From Cornus controversa (Eukaryota > Streptophyta > Magnoliopsida > Cornales > Cornaceae): DNA of 64,000 nucleotides. Numbering within the stretch: position 1 is the first letter of the stretch; every line of letters starts with the position of its first letter. The notes under the pieces were generated by a model. That model was not told the origin of the DNA. It saw only the letters and a program-made list of their open reading frames with translations, and made no database searches. The DNA is taken from positions 34,432,836 to 34,496,835 of the forward strand of contig CM048849.1 of NCBI GenBank assembly GCA_026545225.1, given 5' to 3'. This document shows positions 23,049 to 36,389 of this stretch, piece by piece. The translations under genes and the position numbers were made by a program.

Positions 23049-25460
23049 AATGGGCTTAAACCTTTAAATTCCTAAAGGCTTGGTGTATGATGAAGGAGGT
23101 AGAAGCTATTGTGGCTAGAGTGTGGCGAAACTCAGTGCAAGGTAATCAATTTCACCAATTAATAAGGTTGCTTAAAGGGGAGGATATTAAGGCCTAGAAT
23201 AAAAGCAAGGGCACCATTCCTGAGAGGGTTGAGAACTGCAGGAGCAATTAATAAATGACCCTCTTAATGAAGACCTTCTCAAAGAGAAGTATTCAGCTAG
23301 AAAAGACCTGGAAATGGCTTTGAGACATGAGGAAGTTTTATGGACTCAAAAGTCGAGGTTTCAATGGATGAGAGATAATTGCAGATGTTCCAGATTCTTT
23401 AAGCGAAGCAGAGAAGAGCTTTCAACTCTATAATTTTGTTGCAGAATGAGGTTGGCGTGTGGACTTTTACAACAAATTATACTCTGAAATCCAGCTTCTG
23501 TTCCTTGTCTAGACTCTCCCAGGGTTGCAGTTGGGAGGAGGATAGAAGACTGTCGCAAGCTGCTGTATCTGATCAAAGCATATGATTCAATCTTATGGAG
23601 ATTTTCTGTCCAACATTCTGAGGTGGTATGGTTTTGGGGAGGTCTGACTGACTGGGTAATGAAGTGTCTTTAGCCAATTTCTGAGTATTGATGAATGGAG
23701 TCCATTTAGGTTATTTTGCTGGGAGGGGCATTAGGCAAGGGTGTCCTCTCTCTCCCTTACTTTTTACCCTGTCACAAATTATTTTTCCTAGATGGTGCAA
23801 AGAAATGTATTCGAGGGTCAGCTTCAATTGTGTAACTCTGTCTGTAAAGTGATTGCAAGGGTGTCTCTTTTCTTTTCTTTCTTTTTTGTTCTTTATTTTA
23901 TTTATTTATTCTTTTTTTTTTTGGGGGGGGGGGGGGGGGAAGGTTGGGCAGATTACCTATTTCTCATTTTCAAAGAGCATTAGCAATGCTAAAACCTTAG
24001 CTGATATGTTTGCTCAATTTGATGAAAATGTCCAGTCTTAGAGCCAGCACAGAGAAGAGTTTGTTGTTTGTCTCTAAGTCAATGGAAAGGAAGAAGGAAA
24101 TTCAGAGACTTCTGAGATTTAAATCTGGTACCTTTCGGTCAATCAACTGGAACTGCCTATGGTGGATAGTAAGCTTAGGAGAAGTCATTGTTCAGCCTTG
24201 GTGGACAAAGTCTCTTCTAAAATATCTGCTTGGAATGCTTTAAATCTGTCCCTTGCAGGTAGGACTGAACTAGTCGAATCAAACATTTCTGCTTATTATT
24301 ACCACTAGGCAGCAGTGTTTTCTATCCCTATTGGAGTTCAGAAACATTTAGCGAGAAATCTTAAAAATTTCTTTTGGGAGCAGATCAGATAGGAAATCTA
24401 TAGACCTCTCAAAACGGGAAAAGGTATATTTGGCCAAATCAGAAGGTAGTTTTGGCATTAGAAGTTTGAAGAGCACTGACTTGGCTTCAAAGTGTGTTTT
24501 GGCTTGGGATTTTATTCAATCCAAGGAAGCCTTATGGATTGCATTGTTTAGAGATAAATATACCAAAAGGTCAACTTCTGGGATGACAACCCAAAATCTG
24601 GTGACTCTACAGTCTGGAGGAGTATGCTTTTTGTGAGAGATAGCTTGCCTGAACATTTGAAATTTCAGGTGAATAATTGAAGACAATTTAGCTTGTTTTT
24701 AGACCCCTGGTTGGTTCTGTGGTTCCTCCTCAATGCAACTGCATGGCCTATAAGGTTGGGTGGTTGTGGACTGCAAAGGGGTGCTCTTGTTGCAGACTTG
24801 TTGGTTTCTGGTCACTGAGAAATTCCTTCAGTTTTTGGCCTTTTGAGATAGCAGTATACCTTCATTCCTTTACTGACCAAGTGGAAGAGGACAGAATTAT
24901 TTGGAAGCATGGTTGTTTTTGTTTCAAGGCAGCATGGAAACAATGCAGATTGCAGAGGGAGTGAGGGCTCCTTGGTATCATTTAGTGTGGAATAAATGCA
25001 GACCTAGATTTTCCTTTACTACTACGTTAATCCTGCAGAATGTTATTTTATCCTGCTGTAATTTGAGAAACAAGGGGCTCACCCTTACTTCAGTTGTCAC
25101 AATCATTTTAGGGGTGGTGATTCTATTGATCATCTTTTCTAGTCTTGCACTCTTGATATAAGGTGTGGCAATGGTTTATAGCTGGCAAGGTATAAAATAG
25201 TTACAGATGCTTTGTAACATCAGAGTGCATGATGGTCAGGGAAGATCTGCAGATCAGACTGCTACGGACGCTTATTTGGAAGGGGCTCATGCTTCATGAT
25301 CTGAACTTTTTGTTTTGATTGATTTTTTTTTTTTTTGGGGTTGTTTGACTGATTGGTTTGGGTCTGTCCTCACTCCTCTCCAATCCTTTTTCAGTGAAAG
25401 CTCTTTAATGCTTTCAATTTTCTCTCTGTCTTATTTTCTATCAATAAAACACATATTCAA
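23049..25460 (+). pseudogene. Dead LINE, 3' part with reverse transcriptase and C-terminal region
   Basis: Continues the LINE after the solo LTR. Around 23570-23800 the plus strand shows RT text in shifting frames: KAYDS-LWRF, WVMKCL, GGA-G-GVLSLPYFL (for RQGCPLSP) and a VQRN-FEGQLQLCN block. Later come SISNAKTLADMFAQFDE (after the lost FADD motif), LARNLKNFFW, DHLF and CTLDIR-like residues of the zinc-binding C-terminus. It ends near a CAATAAAAC...AAGAAAAAAATAAA tail. A poly-T/poly-G run lies at about 23910-23940. Confidence 0.75.
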
Positions 25461-26689
25461 GAAAAAAATAAATCAACATATTGAAAACTTTCAGTGCAAT
25501 AACTAATATATACAAGATGTAAATTGTTGATATCTACAAATATAGTGTCTGGCTCTATGAGTTGGTATAAATGCATATCTTTTTAAAGATATTAAAATTG
25601 TTAAAATATTATTCATAATATTCTACAACTTTCCAAATTTTTTTTTTAATTATAATGCATGGGTCTAGACCTAATTTATTCATAATTTCTCTACCATACT
25701 TCTTTTTCTTTTTGAATATTTGCAAAATCTGCCTTAACTTCTTCCTCTTAAATTTCCTAAGTTCAAATGAAAATTACGCGTTCACCTAACGTATTTAAAT
25801 TTGGCATTCTTTTAATAATATGTATTATGTCTAGTAAGATGTCTCATATTCTCAAAGTGAATTTAATTCAAAAACACCACTAAAATATTATTCTCGACAC
25901 TTCAGCAAAAGAAAATATTAACATACTTTTCTCTATGTAAAGATGGAATTCACATCAAAATGCAAGAGAAAATAAACAAAGAGACACTTAAAATAGCATA
26001 ATTAGATGGAGATCTCCGAACCTTCTAAATAGGAAGTTCCTAAATGCAGACATCAAATTAGTTGACTTTAATAGCACAAAATAGCATTATTAGTTGACTT
26101 TAATAGGTATATACTGTCAAACACAACCAGTACTGCTACTTAAATCAACATTCATCATAAACATAGCATTTCATTCCATTGTATAATCATTAAAGGAGTA
26201 GTGAAGATTTAAGAAAATTAAACGGGAACCTCCAGGGGGTCCCTGATTTTGTCATTTTGATCACACTTATTAATGTAATCACAAGAAAGTTTATAAAAAC
26301 CTAATGACTCATAATAAACATTATTTCGCCTAATGCTTCTGAGGCCAGCTAGGTAAGAACTGGAACAACTGATCCTCTAATACCATACAGAGATCCATTC
26401 TGGTCGCTTTTGGACAATCACCATTTTGGTCCAATTTCATTCATTTCGGTCAGAGCTACAGTTTTTTATCAGCAGGGGAATACAGGTTTCATGACCATAA
26501 AGAACACAAAGATATAAGAATCCTGTATCGGAGGCAAGAGTGCTCAGAGAGTTTGCAAATTGTTAATTTCCTAACAATCAAAGAATACAACTTTCCCTTT
26601 CTTCATTTATTATTCAGATATGCAGTCAATTGCTTGCCTCGCTATTATTATTTCCTTTGGCCCTCACTTGTGACTAAAATAAAAATGCT
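25461..26689. other. Unclassified AT-rich intronic DNA
   Basis: No gene seen. Its first 150 bp resemble sequence before the LINE (about 17810-17960). A local repeat of TAGTTGACTTTAATAG occurs near 26055-26110. Confidence 0.35.
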
Positions 26690-28360
26690 TCTTGTTAGGA
26701 TTATAGTCTTAAGTTGGCAAATTTCGTAGAACAAAACGCACTCATGCAATGTAATTTTTATTTTACTTTTTAGTGAGTGAATTAGATGTTAGATGTTATT
26801 GAGTGTGAAGTCTACACTTGGTGAAACAAAACTACGTCAAAGGACAAGATTGCCAACTTCATCTACATCAAAGGGATAATGAAGTTAATTTTGTCAAGTC
26901 AAAGGATACAAAGGTAATATCACACTTATATATGATCTATCACCATATAGGTTCCTGCATACATACATATGCTAAGTTTCCAAGTTCTTTAAACTTACTT
27001 AGGCAGTCACTTATGCATTGAGAAAAGGTTTTCCAAACATGCATTTATGCTAAATTTGGCAAGTTTCAAAGTTTCCTAAACTTACTTGTATTTTACTTGT
27101 GCATGAAGAGAACTTTTTTGAACCTTAATTAGACTTTACAGACTCATCAATCTAAGTGGTCAATCGATCAAAGCTTTATTAAGCATTGATCGACAAGTCA
27201 GAGAGGTTCGATCGAAGTCACCCCAAGGATCAATCAATCGAAGTTTAGTACAGACTCGGGAATTATTTCCAAAACAGGTTTTGCTTAGTCTACAAGTCTC
27301 AATACTTGTGGAACAAGTTAGTTCCCTATAAATACTAGTGTTTTACATAAGCCCTAGTGAGGTGCCAGTGTGTACAGAGTGCCAAAAAAGAGACTCTTAT
27401 GCATAAAACTTGAAAATCATATTAAGAGCTCCTTGTTTATTTCTTTTATCCTCATGAAAACTCGTGTTCATCACATATACATCTTCGTGAGTATTCGTGT
27501 GAGACTGACATATAGATAGGTCATAGGTGCATACCTATTATATTTTTCATCATACATATCATCTGCATTAGACATGGTGATTATGATGTTATCATGGTGT
27601 TGTGACTATTGAAGTTGTGTTATACAATGTCTACAACAACACAGTGCTGAGACAACTACCAGAGAACTGAAAATTGGACAGTTTAGTGCTTGAAATCGAA
27701 TCAAGTTTGAAAAGGCAGTGTTCAAGTGTACTGAATGCTATAGACAGATCAGTTGGACGACCTGGAGATCTTCGAAGGACTGTAAGATTTGGTGTGAGCT
27801 GTGTTTAAGGATCAACTAAGGGTTCGAAGAACTGAACAGCCTCAGGTTGAATGTCTCTTTCTTCATAGTGGATTGATTTGCCGGACTAAGTCCCGTGATT
27901 TTTTTACTCGCCGCAAGGGAGATTTTCACGTAAAAAACTGGTGTGCAAAGTCTTTACTTTATTTATTTTATTGCACTATTTAAATTGCTTATTATGTTTT
28001 GAATGCTTGATTGGTATGGTGATACAAACATGGTTAATGAATTGATATCAATCAGCATGTGTTTATTTGTTTAAGCAATTGCCAGACTATAGATTCTTTG
28101 TTTATTTGTCAATTGATAAAAAAATTATATCAAATATGAATTTGTAATTGGACCATATAAAGTCCATCAATTGGTATCTGAGTGTTAAAAGTGAATTAAA
28201 ATTCAATTGTATCAGAGCAATACGTATTGTTCCATCAATTGATATCAGAGTTTATCAATTGAAGTATTGAACTATAAATTTGATTTAATTTTAAAATTGG
28301 TAAAGTTTCCATTCTAGACCTATTCACAACACCCCCACTCCCCACTCCTCTTCTTCTAGG
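26690..28360. repeat. Degenerate LTR-type repeat, inverted copy 3
   Basis: Carries, in reverse orientation, the landmarks of the repeats at 11762-13700 and 34700-35860: AAGTTGGCAAATTTCGTAGA at one end and CATTCTAGACCTATTCAC followed by a C-rich run at the other. It also has GGTATCAGAG-like text at about 28240. Open frames (for example 27801-27983) show no recognisable domain. Confidence 0.45.
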
Positions 28361-30554
28361 TCTATTTAGGGCAATCGTGATTTCAATGATCCTTTTGCAC
28401 TTGGTACTTGATTGTTACTGTCCTGTCTCAGTCAAATCCTCTTCAGTTAATATCATTCTGATTTAATGAATACAACATTCTATCACTTATTTGGGATTGT
28501 GCGTGTGTGGAGAGAGAGAGAGAGATAGAAAATGGGTGGAAAATAATTTCCAAAGTCTTTTGCTTCAGATCTCAGCTATGTGAGTGATGACAACATATAC
28601 TCAGGTTCAGACATCTGGAACATTTTGAATACTATTGATTCAAGTAGGGTAAAAATATATGTGCAATGAACCAAAAACGGAACGCTGGAATAATCAAGTA
28701 CCAGTACACCTTGTTCTTATGGACAAACCAAAACGATACTTCAATTAAAATAATTGGGATCATTTTCATTCTACTAGTTGGTATCCAAGTCCTAATAGAA
28801 GATAAATATGAAGCTTTGGAACAAAATGTTCTACATTTACACTAAAAGTGATCCATGATACCTCAGAGCATTGTCAAATACTCAAATTACTCATGTCTCC
28901 TATAGATATAAGGAAAAACAAAACTTTGCACAACCTATAACCTCATCTCTAACTAAAGGTGATTCAAGAGCTGGAAGAGTAGGAAAATCACCAGAGAACC
29001 AAAAATACATAAAGATTAACACCAAGTGTTTTAACTTCAAAACTGAAAATTCCACCTCATCAAAATAGTGTCTTATCTTATCCTCCAGCTAACACAATCC
29101 CATTTACCCTTCCTCTACCTCGACCTCAGATCTAGGCATATTGCAGCGAACCCCAAATAATGGAGGAACCATGATACCATGCTACCAAACAATGGATTAA
29201 AAGATGGGTCACTAACTCCTCTACTCCCATATAATAGATTTACGAAGAATTATTTCATTATGCTCTAAATTATCAATAGCCAAAATCTTCTCTTAAGGCA
29301 GCATCTGAAGAAAGCCACATTGGACGACAACTTAGTGTACCATAAAACCTTCCAAGAGAAGCTAAACACACTCTCTCCCCTCAACAACATATCAGAATAG
29401 ATCACATCGAACCTCCCCCTTGTGTCTTATCAACTATCATCCTCATAAGTACAGCCACTATTCTAAACTCAATGAAAACAGTTTTTTAACACAAATTAAT
29501 AATATGAGATTGTCAATAACTAGAAGGTAAAATATGGTAAACTCTGTTAAAGTTCCCTTCTAATTTTCATAAACTGAAAACATTAAAAGAAACCCCCACC
29601 GATTTTCATTTTAAATAGGAAACAAATAGAACCATAAAAGTTTTAAATCAAAATGTGGAGTTCTCTATATGGCACCGTATCCAGACTATACCAAGTGATA
29701 AGGTTTTCAAGATTCACCGTAAATGTTATAGTCTGTTACTTTTATTTATGGGAACAGCCGTAATCTGCATAGAACACATAGCATGTCATCGTCTCTTAAA
29801 CTACCTCACATGCAAAGTATGTACCCCTTGTATACTAACTTTGATAATGGAACTAAAAGCTTAGCCTAATGATGCATCAGTAGTTGAGATATACACTAAT
29901 ACACAGTTATGTTACACATCTCTGGAGGATATTTCAACTGCAGTAGCACCACAGATGCTTCCATCCATGCATTGAACTCGTCAGATTTGGACTTGTCTGT
30001 ACAAAGCATCAGTTTTAAGTTCGTCCAATGGAATATCAGAACTCGGACTTGTGTGTGTTAGATGTAAGTTGTGGTACAATTTCTGATATTTTTTAAGGTT
30101 AGATGTCCCCTACGTAGAAATGGAATTCCTAATAGAGTCGGCGCAATTGTTACTTACTGAGTTCAAGTTGGTTCTAGGAGGCACATGATAAATTGCTTAG
30201 TTGCCTTCCTTTCTTGCCTGTGCTCCCTACATTAAATGTAAAATTTATTATTTACACATCAAGTCATTTTCATGATTTATTATCAGCAACTAGAAGAAGT
30301 TATACAATTGAAATCATTTAGGCCATTTATTATAGGCAAGTTTAAGCAATTTCTAGAGAAAAAAAAAAAGGAAAAATAAATGTAAGCCACACATGTCCAA
30401 TGCCTTTTTAAGAGATCTTTATGACAGAATGTCCAGATATTCTTACTTTTGAAAAATAACTGAGAAGTAGGTTGTCTAATTTCAGCTTTAAATAAAAATG
30501 ATAAGAGAGAGTTCCATAGAGATTGAAATCTACTAAGTCAATTTAAGTAGAACT
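28361..30554. other. Unclassified intronic DNA
   Basis: No gene, RNA or clear mobile element recognised. A GA microsatellite is at about 28510-28526. Small open frames (28871-29068, 29655-29864) have no family resemblance. Confidence 0.4.
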
Positions 30555-31000
30555 TAGGGCTATCAACAGGTCATACACGTGTATCTAGCAAGATCAAAGT
30601 TCAAATCCAATTTCATATGCGGATATCTGAGCTTGAATCCACAGATCTTACAAAATGCTAATTAAATTTTGATTTGATTTATATCTGAAGATACAAATTC
30701 GATGCAAATCTGAGATGATTATAAATTATGAGGATTATTACATACGAATTAATGTTATGTTACATGTATACTAAGAAACTATTAGATCTCCATCCTCCTA
30801 AAAATTATACATAAATAATACTATATTGTAAAATTTAATCGGAAACAGATCTTAAACAGAAAGAATCAACTTGAATTCAAGTTCAATCTGATTATAATCT
30901 GAATTCTTAGGTCAGATTCGGATTCAGACCTACAAATTTAAATTGGTATCATAAGAATAATATAGAATTTGGATCTTGATTCGACCTGTTTACAGCCCTA
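30555..31000. mobile_element. MITE-like element with GGGCTRTCAACAGGTC ends, copy 1
   Basis: A 446-bp segment bounded by inverted ends TAGGGCTATCAACAGGTC and GACCTGTTTACAGCCCTA. Its outermost flanks give only TA as a shared duplication, so the superfamily is uncertain. AT-rich, no coding capacity. A second copy spans 36945-39616. Confidence 0.6.
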
Positions 31001-31864
31001 AATGTAGGCATGAAGAACTTCTAGTAACATCAATGCCAGAGGACCTATAGTGTAAAAGAGAAGAGAATACAACACTAATATGGAATGAAATTGAAGCATG
31101 TTCCACCAGGAGTTATGTTAGCCTCAAGCTAAGTGGCAAATGGGTATTTCTGCTAGCCTCCAGCTATAAGATGGTTAAGGTTCAAGCACTACTACAGGGA
31201 AGGATATGGGGGAGTAGTGTATAATCTATTGCTCTGGCATAAGGAAGGAGGGCGGTTGGAGGGGACTGTTTCTTCTTTTTTATGACTATAACTAAAAAAA
31301 ATTACGAAGGATCAAAAAATAATAATAATAATAATTTTTTTTTTAATTTTTTGAATAGTTTATTAATTCTGATTTCTCCCGAAGTATCATTGGACTTGAA
31401 GTGTTGTCGTAAACATTTATTAGTATCATTCCTTATCATAATACATATGTATTAATGTTCTGTATTTTTATATATCAAAAATTGGATCAAAGAGGTACAA
31501 GGATTCATTCATTTAACAACAATTAAATTTTCCATTACCCCTTTAAGAAAACTCAAAGCACAACTCCAAATGAGACCCTCTTCAAAAATAGCAATTAACG
31601 ATTTAAATTGGTCTTAATCATGCACTTGGTTACAGATGATTCAAAAAAAATCTCTATATTGCTTTGATTTTTTACAGTTAAAAAGATTACCATTGAGATA
31701 CCCCCCCCCCATTGTTAGTCAATTAACCTCAGTCATCCTCTCTTCTAGTTGTCTTTTCTTTCCCCCATTGTTTTTTCATCAACCAAAACATAGCATAAAG
31801 AATTTAAAAGTAATTCAGTTTACAAGCATTATATAGTTCAAAGATTAAAAGGATACATTACAAC
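31001..31864. other. Unclassified, part of an old local duplication
   Basis: The first part (TAAATGTAGGCATGA..., GAAATTGAAGCA) has a weak counterpart just after 39616. No gene seen. Confidence 0.35.
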
Positions 31865-32461
31865 CCAAGAAGCACGGACACGGACACAGGATACGGATAC
31901 AACATGATACGGATACGGCGATACGGGAAATCTCAAAAAAATAGGATACGGACACGGCAAGGATACGTCAAATAAATAAAAATATAATATTATACATAAA
32001 ATATTAATTTTTATTCTTCAACCATACAATAAATATAATTAAAGTAATTATACAAAATATAAGAAGTTAAAATCTAAAAATTCACTTTCTTTCCTAATAT
32101 TCTTTGCAATCACTCACTTACTTGAGTGTTTTAAAAATATTTTTGTTTTATTATAAAATGATCCTTATTTTCTAATCTATAAAGTTTTTTAATATTACAA
32201 TCTCAACCCCATTTTATAGAACAAAAAATTACAAATTTGTCCCGAAAAGTATCTCAGTCGTATCCCAGACGTATCCTAAACGTATCCTGGCATATCCTAG
32301 CCGTATCCCCCGCGTATCCTAGCCGCATCCGATATTCAAAAAAATAATTTTAAAAAATTGGATACTTCTTAGCCGTATCGGACACGTATCCTGCCGTATC
32401 CATATCGGATACGTGTCCGATACGGCCACAGCTCTTATTTAGCCGCATCTGTGCTTTGTAG
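31865..32461. mobile_element. MULE-like foldback TIR element, copy 3 (diverged)
   Basis: Starts with AAGAAGCACGGACACGGACA and ends GCATCTGTGCTTTGTAG, with many CGGATACG/CGTATCC repeats near both ends and an AT-rich middle. Flanked by ATTACAAC (31857-31864 and 32462-32469), an 8-bp match. Same architecture as 12308-13213 and 16705-17543, but the subterminal repeat has drifted from GGACACG to GGATACG. Confidence 0.65.
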
Positions 32462-32973
32462 ATTACAACATATGATTCTATCTTAGGATTTTTTTTCCTT
32501 TTTTTTCTTTTTATAAGTAACTACATTTTAAAATATTATATGGTACATGGAATATCATCTTATTTTATGTCATCAAAAATGGACTTAGAGATTGTTTATT
32601 TGTTTAGTTAGGAAACTATTAGTAATGGTCATCTAATTTGGAAAGGATGTGGTAAACCATTGTATAGAAAACTCTTAGGAACCAACTATTGTAGCCAAAT
32701 TGTTGTGTTAGAAAATTATTAGCCTAATTTGAATTTAAAAATTAAAAATGCATATACATAGATATATTTAGAGAGAGAGAAAGAGAGACAATGACTATAA
32801 TAGCCAATTGTTGTATAAGGAAAATAATTAGCCTACTTTAAATTTAAAAATAAAAAATTAAGAAATATATATATATAAAATGAGAATGTTATGGATAATA
32901 TTAGGTATATTTAGAAAGATAAAGAGAGATAATGAAAAGTTTGTGTTTAAGATAGTTTTTACACTTTTTATTC
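32462..32973. other. Unclassified AT-rich intronic DNA
   Basis: No gene. Two similar blocks of about 60 bp (near 32700-32760 and 32805-32860, sharing AATTATTAGCCTA and TTAAAAATAAAAA text) form a local direct repeat. Confidence 0.35.
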
Positions 32974-33298
32974 TGTTGAAGGATTTAAATATTAAAGTTA
33001 CACCCTCTTTAAAAGCTTAAGCATTTAGAGTAGATGATTGTCAACAAGGTATTAGAGCAGGCAAGATCCTGTGTTCAAACCTCACCGTCACTCTGATAAT
33101 TAAAAGTGAAACACGTGGGGCATGTTGAAAGATTTAAATATTAAAGTTGCACCCTCTCTAATAGCGGGTGACAATTAAAACTGAAACATGTGTTGGATCA
33201 AACGAAGGCCACACGTAAGAGGGCATGTTGAAGGATTTAAATATTAAGGTTGTACCATCTCTAATAGCTTAAGCTTTTAGAGTAGATAGTTGTCAACA
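32974..33298 (+). mobile_element. TRIM family 2, decayed array on the plus strand
   Basis: LTRs at 32974-33046 and 33226-33298 (73 bp each, TGTTGAAGGATTTAAATATT to TGTCAACA), with a broken LTR starting at 33123 between them. The first LTR is followed by GGTATTAGAGCAGG, a mutated initiator tRNA-Met primer binding site. The interior carries AACCTCACCGTCAC and a CACACGTAAGAGGG end, as in the cleaner copy at 33355. Confidence 0.7.
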
Positions 33299-33354
33299 AT
33301 ATCTTTTGAGTAAAATAAAATACTTAATAGTAGTGTGTGTGTGTGTGTGTGTAT

Positions 33355-33604
33355 TGTTGAGGATTTAAATATTTAAGTTGCACCATCTCTAACAGCTTAA
33401 ACTTTTAGAGTAGATAGTTGTTAATATGGTATCAGAGCAGGTTTCTGCCGCAGGTAAGGTCTTGAGTTCGAACCTCACCGTCACCCTAATTAAAATTGAA
33501 GCACGTGTAGGACCAAAAAAAGGTCACACGTGAGGGGGAGTGTTGAGGATTTAAATATTTAAGTTGCACCCTCTCTAACAGCTTAAGCTTTTAGAGTAGA
33601 TGTT
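33355..33604 (+). mobile_element. TRIM family 2, best-preserved copy
   Basis: LTR 33355-33426, then TGGTATCAGAGC (33427-33438), a perfect initiator tRNA-Met primer binding site. The 114-bp interior ends in the polypurine tract GTGAGGGGGAG. The second LTR starts at 33541 and is cut after about 64 bp. At about 72 bp these are very short LTRs. A GT microsatellite (about 33333-33352) precedes the element. Confidence 0.8.
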
Positions 33605-34160
33605 AGGATTAAATTAAATATTATTACATAAAAAATAAAAATAAAAAATATCAAAACTCTATGCACATTTAATAGTAGTATAAATATAAATATAGATATA
33701 GATATACATAACAGTAATAATAAAAAAAATCTTCTTGAAACTTACTATCTCTCTCCCTTTTTTTCATGAAAAAGCTCCTTGTAGCTTGTGAAGTAAGATG
33801 CCATGGGCACCCTTGTGGGGATACTAATGATTGGAATTCCATATGATCCCTAGCCTCCTAAATTTCTTAGGCTCCTAAGCAATTAGCTTTCTAGTAACCT
33901 CCTTCCTTAGACCATATTAAGAATTCTCACCTTCCTTAGGCCATATTAAGAATTCTCACCTTCCTTCTGCGAATTTCCTTTCTAGGAATGATTGAATTAA
34001 AGAAGTAAAAAATAGCCTCTAGTGCTTTTTTCTTTCTTTTGGAGAGATTTGTCAAGATCATTCATCAAGAAGTATTAAATCTTTTGATCTAGTGAGATGA
34101 GATGCCTCATCCTAAAATAAAAAATAAAAATAAAAGAGATGCCTCAACCTCTATCTTGAG
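33605..34160. other. Unclassified, part of an old local duplication
   Basis: The segment at about 33770-34030 (GATGCCATGGGCACCC, CCTCCTAAATTTCTT) has a diverged counterpart at about 39910-40140. No gene. Confidence 0.4.
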
Positions 34161-34161
34161 T

Positions 34162-34733
34162 GTGTTAATCAGGCAAAGCTATCTTGCATCCTCTGTTACG
34201 TGGACTCTTTCATTTCCTGTCACATACCCATGTTGACATGACATAACATGGGTATGGGTAAAGGATATGTGTCTAACACAAACCCAAATTAGACATCCCG
34301 ATCCTTCACATGACATGACTGGAGAAGAAGAAGGCACTCAAATTTAATGACATTAGTAAAACGTAAGACCGGAACCCGAGACTCCGATGCAGAGCTGCTC
34401 AAAGGTCCACTAATCTAGACTTTGAGGGGGGTGAATGATAGTGAGTGTTAATCAGGCAAAGCTATCTTGCATCCTTTATTACATGGACTCCTCCATTAAC
34501 CTTCACATACCAGTGTCGACATGACACAACACTGGTTTGGGTAAAGGATATGTCTCCGACACAAACCCAAATTACACATCTCGATCCTTCACATGACATG
34601 ACATGACATGACTGAAGAAGAAGGCACTCAAATTCAATGACATTGATAAAACATAAGACTAGAACCCGAGACTCTGATGCAGAGTTGCGCAAAGGTCCAC
34701 TAATCTAGACTTCGTGTGGGTGGGGGGTTGAAT
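34162..34733. repeat. Two-copy tandem duplication of about 280 bp
   Basis: Copies at about 34162-34437 and 34441-34733 share GTGTTAATCAGGCAAAGCTA, AAAGGATATGT, AACCCAAATTA and TCCACTAATCTAGACTT in order. The second copy has an expanded CATGACATGA run. The duplication ends at the left edge of the LTR-type repeat copy 2. Confidence 0.75.
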
Positions 34734-35860
34734 AAGTCTTGTAGAATAATTCAACTTTTTTGTCAATTTAAAATTATATGCTTGAATTATAACAAAATAA
34801 ATCAGCAAAATATATAATCATGCAATCCACATAAAATAAAACAGTAAAGTAATAAACATGGATACCAGATTTTTTATGAGGAAAAACCCTCAAAGAGAGT
34901 AAAAAAAACCCACGGAACCTAATTCCAGCAAACCAAATCCAGTATCGAGAAAGAGATTTACAACCCATGTTAACAGTTCAGTACCCTCAAACCCCAAGTT
35001 ACGTCTAGACACAAATGTAACACTGAACTTCCAGTCAGCCTCGAAAGTCTCCAGGCCGTCATTCAGCTCGTCTACAGAATTTGCTCCTCACGAACGTGCT
35101 TCTCTACTGATCATTCTCAACCACTAGTCGTCCAAATGTCAATCTGGTTGTGGATTGATCGGATGTGTTGAATAGACATTGAGTGCACGGCAGCTGATGT
35201 ATCAACACATTTATGAACACTCACCAGCACTAAACATGATAATAAATGCAAATAAAGAAGCACAAAATTCTTCTCTCAAAACTATGTATATGATATGTAA
35301 AGAAAGCTCAAACTCATTTATAACAGCTCGTGTATATCATGTGTTTCTCTTAGGTCTGCTCAGAAGATATGTATTTATAGGCAGTCAAGAGATGTATTTC
35401 AAATAGGATTTTCAAAGAGTTCAAGTCCTTTTAGAAAACTGCTTTTTCGAATCTCTCAATCAATCGAGACAAACGGCAATTGATCGACGTTATTCCAGAT
35501 GATTGATACCTCAATGAATCAAACTTTTTGTAGATTTTGATAACAATTTTTATTTTTAAAACCATGCATAATTAAATATATTTGGAATCAAAATAAGATA
35601 GAAACTTTGCAATTAAGAAACTATGAATATGCAATGCATGTACCTAATTTGGTGAGTATGCATCATAGTGTGAGATTACTTTTTTACCCTTGTTGATGAA
35701 GATTACCATCTTGACTGTTGATGTAGCATGTAGTCCATCTTCAACTTTAGGAGGTATCTAAACAAGAAATTAAACAAAAGTACATAAACAATGTTTTGAT
35801 TTACAAAATTTGCCAACTTAGTCCTATTGACCAAACAGACATGAGTTTTCTAGGTATGGG
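34700..35860. repeat. Degenerate LTR-type repeat, copy 2
   Basis: Parallels 11762-13700: a GGGTTGAATAAGTCTTG start, a TTTTTTATGAGGAAAAACCC block, CCTAATTTGGTGAGTATGCAT and TTAGTCCTATTGACC near the end. No coding domain seen. Confidence 0.5.
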
Positions 35861-36389
35861 ATAGATGAGACCCTTTTCTTTTACCACATCCCTTTTAATT
35901 TGAGTAATAATTGAATATATTATTAGAAAACAACAGCATTAAAATTTACACCTATAATAGACATATAATTTATTTAAAAGCACGTGTCTACGTACCCATA
36001 TCTAACTTTTGGACACATATCTCCGTATGAAATATTAGGGGTTCGAGTATGTCCAACACTTAGACACATACCCCAACCCGATACATGTACCTGAGATCAG
36101 GTAACATGGCCTGCATCAAGCAGTGGTTGAATTGGCAATCTCGGTGAAACAAAAGGTAGCTAACGAGAGTTTAATAAATCCTATATCAACCATTTACTCA
36201 AATTCGTATACACATGCAAATGGAGAATGTATGTGGCACAACATAACAAACTCAGTAGATCATGAACACTTCATTAAAACACTATCATCATTTTATATAT
36301 AAATAGAACTAAACCTTTGGAAAATAGCATATGAAATATCCTATCTGTTTAATCTCCATTATAAGTGAGGACAGGAGAGTCAGTTACAT
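35861..36389. other. Unclassified AT-rich intronic DNA
   Basis: No gene or element ends seen. Confidence 0.35.
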
